Positions 56,306 to 64,000 of a stretch of 64,000 bases of DNA are shown here, one piece after another. The notes beneath the pieces were generated by a model, which worked only from the letters and a program-made list of their open reading frames with translations, had not been told where the DNA came from and made no database searches. Position numbers and translations under genes: made by a program. The stretch lies in the NCBI GenBank assembly GCA_015680685.1, contig MNCI01024940.1:350334-414333 (forward strand), written 5' to 3'. Position 1 is the first letter of the stretch. Every line of letters begins with the position of its first letter. Origin of the DNA: Gnetum montanum (taxonomy: Eukaryota > Streptophyta > Gnetopsida > Gnetales > Gnetaceae).

Positions 56306-59120
56306 AGTTGGTTGCAAGGGTCCATTTGGCCAATGCTTGGTCATGAGGGTCTATTGGGCCAACACTTGGTCATGAGGGTCCGTTTGGCCAACACTTGGTC
56401 ATGAGGGTCCATTTGGCCAACGCTTGGTTATGAGGGTCCATTTGGCCAACACTTGGTCTCGTGAGAGCGCTCATCCTAGTGCAACTATGCGAGGTGCTCC
56501 CATGGAGAGCACTCTCATGAGAGCATTGTGTGGTGCTTCCACAAATAACTCTACCTCTCCCCATATATGTTGATTGGGCTAGTTTCAGCCATACCATCCT
56601 ACACCATTATAAATTTGATTGCAAGGGTCCGTTTGGCCAAAACTTGGTTGTGATGGTCTGTTTGGCCAACGCTTGGTCATGAGGGTCCGTTTGGCCAACA
56701 TTTGGTCTCATGACAGCACTCCTACCAGCATAGCTATGTGAGGTGCTCCATTGGAGAGCACTCTCATAAGAGCACCATGCTATGCTCCTAGGGAGAATGT
56801 TACCTCTCCCCATATATGTTTATTAGGCCAGTTTCAGCCATACCACCATGCACCCTTATAAATTTGGTCGCAAGGGACCGTTGGGCCAACCATTGGTCAC
56901 AAGAGTTTGTTTGGACAACACTTGATCATGAGGGTCTTTTTGGCCAACATTTGGTCACAAGGGTCCGTTAGGCTAACCATTAGTCACAAGGGTCCATTTG
57001 GCCAATACTTGGTCGCAACAGTCCATTGGGGTAACACTTGGTTAGAAGAGGCCAACCATTGGTCACAAGGGTTCATTTGGCCAACACTTGGTCACGAGGG
57101 TCCATTGGGCCAAAACTTTGTCACAAGTGTTTATTTTACCAACACTTGGTCGCGAGGGTCCATTTGGCCAACACTTGGTTATGAGGGTCCATTAGGCCAA
57201 CTGTTGGTCACCAGGGTGTATTTTTTCAACACTTGGTCATGAGGGTTTGTTGGGCCAACACTTGGTCATGAGGGTTCATTGGGCCTACAATTGGTCACAA
57301 TGGTCTGTTTGATCAACACTTGGTCATGAGGGTCCATTAGACCTACAATTGGTCACAATGGTCTGTTTGACAAACACTTGGTCATGAGGTTCCATTGGGC
57401 CAACACTTTGTCCTGAGGGTCCATTGGGCCAACACTTGGTCACGAGGGTCCGTTTGGCCAACCCTTGGTCATGGGGTTCTATTCGGCCAACCGTTGGTCA
57501 CGAGGGTCCCTTTGGCCAACACTTGGTCACAAGGGTCCATTGAGCCAACACTTGGTCATGAGGGTCCGTTTCTCCTACACTTGGTTATGAGGGTCCATTG
57601 CGCCAACACTTGGTCCCTCGGATCTATTTGGCCAACACTTGGTCATGAGTGTTTGTTGGGCCAACTATTGGTCATGAGGGTCCCTCTGGCCAACACATGA
57701 TCATGAGGGTCCATTGGGCCAACCATTGGTCATGAGGGTCCATTTGGCTAACAATTGATCATGAGGGTTCATTGGGCCAACACTTGATCACAAGGGCCCG
57801 TTGGACCAACACTTGGTCGCGAGGGTCTGTCTAGCCAACACTTAGTCACAAGGGTTTTTCTAGCCAACACTTAGTCATGATGGTTCATTGGGCTAACACT
57901 TGGTCATGAGGATCCGTTGGGCCAACCATTGTTTTGGAGGATATATTTTTCCAACACTTCATCGTAAGGGTCCGTTGGGTCAATGCTTGGTCACGATGGT
58001 TTGTTTGGCCAATGCTTGGTCACGAGGGTCTATTGGGCCAACACTTGGTCACAAGAATTTTTTGGGCCAATACTTTGTGGTCACAAGGATTTGTATGGCC
58101 AACTGTTGGTCATGAGGGTCTATTTGGCCAACACTTGATCACAAGGGTCCATTGGGCCAACCATTGGTCATGAGGGTTTGTTTGGCCAACACTTGGTCAC
58201 GAGGGTCCATTGGGCCAACACTTGGTCACAAGGGTCCTTTGAGCCTACAATTGGTCACGAGGGTCCATTAGGCCAACACTTGGTCACAAGGGTCCATTTG
58301 GCCAAAACTTGGTCATGAGGGTTTGTTGAGCCAACCATTGGTCACAAGGGTCTCTTTGGCGAACACTTGGTCATGAGGGTCTATTGGTCCAACACTTGGT
58401 CATGAGGGTCCTTTTGGCCAACACTTGGTCACAAGGTTTCTTGGGCCAACACTTGGTCCCGAGGGTCTGTTTGGCCAACACTTGGTCTCGAGGGTCCATT
58501 GGGCCAACACTTGTTCATGAGGGCTCATTAGGCCAACCATTGGTCACAAGGGTCTGTTTGGCTGATAATTAGTCACAAGGGTCTATTGGACCAACACTTG
58601 GTCATGAGGGCCTATTCGGCCAACACTTGGTCGTGGGGGTCCATCTAGCCAATGCTTGGTCACAAGGGTCCATCTGGCGAATGCTTGGTCATGAGAATCC
58701 GTTGAGCCAATAGTTGGTTATGAGGGTCCATTTTGTCAACACTTGGTCATGGGGGTCTGTTGGACCAATAGTTTGTCACGAGGGTTCATTTTTCCAACAC
58801 TTGGTCGTGAGGGTCCGTTGGGCTAATGCTTGGTCACGAGGGTCCATTTGGCAAACGCTTGGTCACAAGGATCCATTGGGCCAACACTTGGTCACAAGGG
58901 TCCATTTGGCCAACACTTGGTGATCATGAGGATCCATTTGGCCAACACTTGGTATTCACGAGGGTCCATTGGGCCAACACTTGGTGGTCACGAGGGTCCA
59001 TTGAGCCAACACTTGGTCACGAGGATCCCTTGGGCCAAACCTTGGTTGCGAGGAATAGTGCAGCAAATACTTGGTTGGTCCTAAGGATTTGTTTTACCTA
59101 CATCTGGTCCAAAGAATCCA
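56306..59120 (+). repeat. Satellite B, right block (29-bp units, plus orientation)
   Basis: About 85-90 copies of the same 29-bp unit as the left block but reverse-complemented (GGTCATGAGGGTCCATTTGG then CCAACACTT). Two hinge inserts, also reverse-complemented, lie at about 56,457-56,625 and 56,705-56,870. The array starts abruptly inside the satellite A spacer at 56,305 and decays gradually after about 59,000, with extra bases such as GGTGGTCACG. Confidence 0.92.
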
Positions 59121-59815
59121 TTAGTCGAGTGGTTGGTCCCGACGGGCTGTTTGGCAAACAGTTGATCCAAGGGTCCATTGTGCCAACACTTGGTCCCAAG
59201 GGTCCATTGGGTTAACCCTTGGTCTTGAGGGTCCATGTGGAAAACACTTGGTTGGTCCATAGGGTTTTTTTTGCCTATAGTTGATCCTAAGGATCTGTTA
59301 GGCAAGCAATTGGTCATGAGGATCCATTGGGTTGACTCTTTGGCTCCGAAGGGGGTCATTTTCTGGCCAATGCTAGAGAGCTTCATTGAGTTGGTCATGG
59401 GTGAAAGAGGCAACCTCATGGTCATCAATAGTGTTGCATGTAAAGAGTATCTATCGGTTGTTGTCTCCCACTCTGTGCAACCTTGTAGGCAGGGGACGTT
59501 CCCTACTAATGATGCAAATGAACAAAGTTCCCCACCCAGGTGAGGTTCCCGATCACGAGATCAAAAAACATATTCAGACTCCAAGGCTACCAACCAAGAT
59601 TTGACCCGAAAGAAAGGGACTATGTATGCATGTGTGTGTGTAATGATACATGTACCCATGAAGGGGGACACACCCCTCTCTCAAAACAAATGCATGACTC
59701 CTATCCACCTACCATCACGAGATAATGATTTTGGTGGGATGAAACATGACCAGGCGTCTGTGGAGAAATAGTGAAAGAGAAGGCCTAAAGAAGAGGATGG
59801 GTGGGAGAGACTATG
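59121..59815 (+). other. Degenerate satellite B edge and unassigned sequence
   Basis: From 59,121 to about 59,400 there are strongly diverged B-like units (TTGGTCCCAAGGGTCCATTG and others). From 59,400 to 59,815 I recognise nothing. A short CA/TG-rich stretch (TGTGTGTGTG near 59,630) is present. Confidence 0.5.
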
Positions 59816-59819
59816 ATCA

Positions 59820-61880
59820 TGAATATCAATGATAAGGGGCCAAATCTTAGTGGATCATGAAAGCAAGGCCACTCTTCCACTTACAATACCCCATCATGTA
59901 TTTAAGTCATCTGCAAAGGATTCTTTTTACCAACTGATTGAAATGAAACTGCATGGCCCCCAATGGCCCACTATGTAGGTAGGAACAACAGGTACCATCG
60001 ACACATGCCAACAGGAGCAACGAAGCCATCCCTACTGCAAGTTACTTAGCAATCGACCAGGAAAGAGGCACTACCACTAGCATGGATTCTGACTTAGAGG
60101 TGTTCAGTCATAATCTGACACACGGTAGCTTTGTGTCATTGGCTTTTCAACCAAACACAATGGACAATTGTATGAATCAATGATTCCTCTCATACTAAGT
60201 TGAATTACTATTATGGCACACATCATCAGTAGGGTAAAACTAACTTGTCTCATGATGGTCTAAGCCCAACTCATATTTCCTATTGGTGGGTGAACAATCC
60301 AACACTTGGTGAATTCTACTTCACAATGATAGGAAGAGCTGACATCAAAGGATCAAAAAGCAACATCGCTATGAGCACTTGGCTACCAAAATCTAGTTAT
60401 CCTTATGGTAACTTTTTTGACACCTCTAGCTTCAAATTTTAAAGATCTAAAGGATCAATAGGCATTCTTTCATGGTTTGTATTTGTACTGAAAATGAAAA
60501 TCAAATGAGCTTTTACCCTTTTGTTCCACATGATATTTTTGTTCTCATTGAGCTCATCTTAGGACACCTGTGTTATCTTTTAATAGATGTTCCACCCTAG
60601 CCAAACTCCCCACCTGACTCTGTCTTCCACATAGATTGACGCATCGAGGCACATCATGGGTTGAAAAGTGAGGGCTGTGCCCCATTCCCAACCAATGAAG
60701 GAAGTAAAATAACATTAAAAGTAGTGTTATTTCACTTGTGCCATGAGTGTCTCCCACTTATTCTACACCTCTTAAGTCAAGTCACAAATTTAGACTAGAG
60801 TCAAGCTCAATAGGGTCTTCTTTCCTCATTGATTCTACTAAGCTCGTTCCTTTGGCTGTGGTTTCACTAGATAGTAGGTGGGGATAGTAGGAAGGGGCTC
60901 CCCCATCTCTTAGGATTTACTAACCCATGTCCAAGTGTTGTTCACATGGAACCTTTCTCCACATCGTTCTTCAAAGTTCTCATTTGAATATTTGCTACTA
61001 CCACCAAGATCTGCACTAGGGGCCACTCCATCCATGCTTGTGCCCTAGGCTTCACAACAACCCTCGTGCCCTCCTACTCATCTGGGCCTAGTGCTTGCCC
61101 CGATGGCCGAGCATAGGTCGTGTGCTTAAGTGCCATCCATTTTCAGGGATAGTTGATTTGGCAGGTGAGTTGTTACATACTTAGAAGATTTTAACTTCCA
61201 TGACCACCATCCTACTATCTTAATCAACCAAATCCCTTTGTGGGTTTTGGGTTAGCATGTAGTTAGGCACCATAGCTCGACTTTCAGTTCAACCTACATC
61301 GCTAGTTCTGCTTACCAAAAATGGCCTACTTGGAGCTCTCGATTCATTGACATGGCTCACCAAGGCAGTTGTGTCGTCTTAGCTATTTAAAGTTTGAGAA
61401 TAGATTAAGGGCATTTTTCCCCAAATGCCTCTAATCATTTGCTTTACCTAATAAAACTTGAGAACATGAGCTCTAGCTATCCTAAAGAAAACTTTGGAGG
61501 GAACCAGCTACTAGATGGTTCAATTAGTCTTTCACCCCTATATCCAAGCCAGATGAATGATTTGCACATCAGTATCGCAAAGGGCCTTGACCAAAGTTTC
61601 CTCTAGCTTCACCCTGCTCAGGCATAGTTCACCATCTTTCAGGTCCCAGCAGACATGCTCTCACTTGAACCCTTCTCAACAAGAAAAAGGTCGGTGGATG
61701 ATGCTCCATGCTTGCGCACGGATCTTGCCTTTCAACTTCCTTACACCATGTGGGTTTCCAAACCCAATGACTCGCACACATGTTAGAATCCTTAGTCCAT
61801 GTTTCAAGATAGGTCGAATGGAAAGCCCATGAAATCCATGTCCCGAGCATGCAGGCACCGTAGGACCCACCCCTTGAAGG
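59820..61880 (-). pseudogene. 25S ribosomal RNA pseudogene, internally deleted
   Basis: The minus strand matches plant 25S rRNA from memory of its conserved blocks. The plus-strand text contains reverse complements of well-known 25S segments: GGCCACTCTTCCACTTACAA (59,870), TACCAAAAATGGCCTACTTG (61,313), CTATTTAAAGTTTGAGAATA (61,382), GGGAACCAGCTACTAGATGG (61,499), AGGCATAGTTCACCATCTTT (61,620) and CGCACACATGTTAGAATCC (61,771). The order runs from the 3' part of the gene (left) to domain I-II (right). At about 60,893 the text jumps between non-adjacent 25S segments, implying a deletion of roughly 1 kb. Many changes are C-to-T or G-to-A at former CpG sites. No 18S, 5.8S or ITS is seen. Confidence 0.88.
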
Positions 61881-62405
61881 CTAACAAATGTTTATTCCTC
61901 TACACATAGTTGGATTTTTTGAATTATGTATGAATTTTTGCATTATAGCTTGCATATCCAACATTCATCATTGTTATTATCATTTCTAGTGTTTTTTCAT
62001 GTCGGCCAATGAATTAGCATCATTTTATAATGTTTTCTTTTGGCATTCTAGCCTTCACCTGGGCACCTTGGGTTGGGATAATTAAATGAGTTATGTTTAT
62101 ACCATGTTCAATTTGGTAATTTATCAATTGTATGGATATTCTTGTATATGTATGCATCACTTTTTGCATATGAATTATAACAAGTGATCTATATAATTTT
62201 GTATAATTAGAGAATAGCCATAGCATCTTTAATTATTCAAAATTATGTACTAAGAGCTTTTGGATCACATATGATACACAACATTAAAAGTTAGCCCAAA
62301 AGAAATTTTATGTCATTTGATTCATATTTTCTTATGATTTACATTAGTAAACATGTGTTATGGTATTTTAACTTCACATTTACTAACATAAGCATGTTTT
62401 ATTAT
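61881..62405. other. AT-rich spacer, nothing recognised
   Basis: AT-rich sequence between the rRNA pseudogene and the copia gag. I find no clear LTR end, TGGTATCAGAGC-type primer site or gene. Confidence 0.5.
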
Positions 62406-62409
62406 GCAG

Positions 62410-64000
62410 TTATACAACTTGTAAGCTACTCTGATTTTAAATGTGACATTCTTGAATTAAAGGGTGATAATTATAAGATGCGGAAGGAGAGAATTCTTCT
62501 TCATTTAGGCTAGATGGACATTGATTATGCTATCCATAAGGATAAACCACTTGTTTTTATAGCAATCAGCCATCTAGATGATGTTGATAATTATGAAATG
62601 AGAGCGATCTAATCGCCTCTGTGTCATGTTCATAAAAATCAAGATCTTGGCTAGTATGCATGGTTCATTGGAATAGTATGACAATGTGTGCGTTTTGTTA
62701 AAGGTCATTGATGAACAAGTTGAGTCATCAGAAAAGGCATTGGCTAGCACCTTGTTAATGAAGTTCTCATCCATGAAGCTTACTAAAGTTCGTGGTGTGC
62801 GTGAGCACATCATGCAAATGAGGGATATAGCAACTCAACTCAAAACACTTGAGGTTAAAATATTAGAATCTTTCCTTGTGCACTACATCTTAAATATGCT
62901 CCCACCATAGTACAAACCCTTTAAGATTTCTTATAACACACATAAGGACAAATGGTCAATCAATGAACTAATGACCATGTATGTGCAAGAAGAGGGGAGA
63001 CTTGCTATGGAAGCAAAAGAGAGTGTGCATTTGGCTACATAATGAAAGAATAAAGGACAAGCCAAAGGTAAGTGGAAGGTAAAATTGCTTGTACAAGCTG
63101 ATTTAAAAAATAATCTAGATGTTTTTTTTTTTTTGCAAAAAGAAAGGACACATAAAGAAGGATTGTTCTAAATATCAAAAATGGCTTGAAAAGAAAGGGA
63201 GTCAACTCTCACTTGTTTGTTTTGAATTTAATATTGTTGATGTTGTTCATGACACATGGTGGATTAATTCTAGTTCTACAATCCATGTTACCAATTCCTT
63301 GTAGGGGGTGAAAAACCTAAGGAAGCTAGTGAAAAGTAAGTCATGCATCTATTTAGGTAACAAGATGTGTGCACATGTGGAGGCAATTGGAACATGCATT
63401 TTAGTTTTAAGTAGTGGTTTTGTTTTAGAATTGGAAAAGACATTTTATATTCCAAGTTTTTAAAGGAATTTAATTTCTATTTCAAGGCTTATAACATTGG
63501 GATTTTCCTTTAATTTTTTAGACACTATATTTAATTTATATTATAGATTTGAACTTATTGTAAATGGTACATTCATAGATGATCTATTCAAAATTAATTT
63601 ATAAAATGAAACTTCTTATACTTCTATGCATGTTCATGTTGGCATTAAGAGGTGTTATGAATGAAAAATCCTCTATGTTGTAGCATCGTAGATTAGGACA
63701 TATCTCTATTGAAAGAATAAAGAGATTAGTAAATGATGAAGTACTTAGTACTTTGGATTTTACTGACTTTGACACTTATGTGAACTGCATAAAGGGAAAG
63801 TAGACCAATATGTCAAAGAAAGGTGCCAAGTGGAGTTTAGACATATTAGAGATTATACATATAGGTATTTGTAGTCTAGATATGAATGTGTATGGTCAAA
63901 AATATTTCATTACCTTTATTAATGATTACTCATGATATATGTATCTCAACCTACTTCATAACAAGAGCAAAACTTTAGATGCCTTTAAGGTGTTTAAGGC
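62410..64000 (+). pseudogene. Ty1/copia gag-protease-integrase start (partial, decayed)
   Basis: Typical plant Ty1/copia polyprotein, frameshifted between pieces. The gag N-terminus reads LELKGDNYKMRKERILLHLG, then a stop and MDIDYAIHKDKP. A second frame (62,686-62,910) has SEKALASTLLMKFSSMKLT and REHIMQMRDIATQLK. The zinc knuckle FCKKKGHIKKDC (63,134-63,169) is intact. The protease site is TWWINSSSTIHVTNS (63,258 on), where WIDSGST is usual, so the catalytic Asp is Asn. The pre-integrase motif RRLGHIS and the integrase start (63,830 on) follow, with HIGI in place of HTD. The element continues past the window. Confidence 0.9.

Noticed and set aside
56306-59120. Regular 29-bp repeats resembling a CRISPR array
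   Set aside because: The units abut with no unique spacers, and this is a plant nuclear context with retrotransposons.
60245-60442. Frame containing GRADIKGSKSNIAMSTWLP, resembling database 'cytochrome P450-like TBP' or 'senescence-associated' proteins
   Set aside because: Those entries are misannotations of sequence antisense to 25S rRNA. Here the frame is antisense to the 25S pseudogene.

Overview
This window is repeat-dominated nuclear DNA of a large-genome seed plant. The evidence is four plant-type LTR retrotransposon bodies of the Ty3/gypsy Tat/Ogre kind and the Ty1/copia kind, a decayed nuclear 25S rRNA gene, long satellite arrays, plant-type introns and two tiers of assembly gap (131 N at 908-1038 and two single N). 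I see no intact host gene and cannot name the species.

Layout. (1) 1-13,697: minus-strand Tat-like element 'N1', with 5' LTR 11,547-13,697, gag, protease and the start of reverse transcriptase at the left edge. Between its protease and RT, on the opposite strand, lies a multi-exon gene (1,793-6,649). (2) 13,698-22,341: plus-strand relative 'P1'. It keeps a second, decayed copy of the same antisense gene (interrupted in exon 4 by N1), an integrase and its 3' LTR (20,141-22,341). (3) 22,342-24,896: satellite A. (4) 24,897-about 30,665: plus-strand relative 'P2' (5' LTR, PBS, gag, protease). (5) 30,690-33,066: satellite B, 29-bp units in minus orientation. (6) 33,125-35,725 and 46,310-56,305: satellite A, split by (7) element 'C' (35,726-46,309), which has both LTRs, gag and protease but no RT, RNase H or integrase. 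(8) 56,306-59,120: satellite B again, now in the opposite orientation. (9) About 59,820-61,880: minus-strand 25S rRNA pseudogene. (10) About 62,410-64,000: plus-strand Ty1/copia gag-protease-integrase start, decayed and cut by the window edge.

How it fits together. N1, P1, P2 and C are one related family. They share gag and protease motifs, a primer-binding site close to TGGYRCTAGAAGGAKGG, LTRs of 1.65-2.35 kb built on roughly 190-bp subrepeats that each carry a palindromic box, and tandem repeats after the protease or integrase. The most unusual item is the antisense gene. It has a consistent eight-exon structure in N1 and a homologous copy in P1 in the same antisense position upstream of pol, so it looks like a family component and not a chance insertion. 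The second unusual item is the satellite locus: a 15-bp-unit satellite (A) organised into about 650-bp higher-order units, flanked by a 29-bp satellite (B) in inverted orientation, and punctuated by three about 650-bp cassettes with inverted ends.

Almost every reading frame has stops or frameshifts, so the coding features are pseudogenes. Boundaries, exon calls and homologies come from reading and aligning by eye, not from software.
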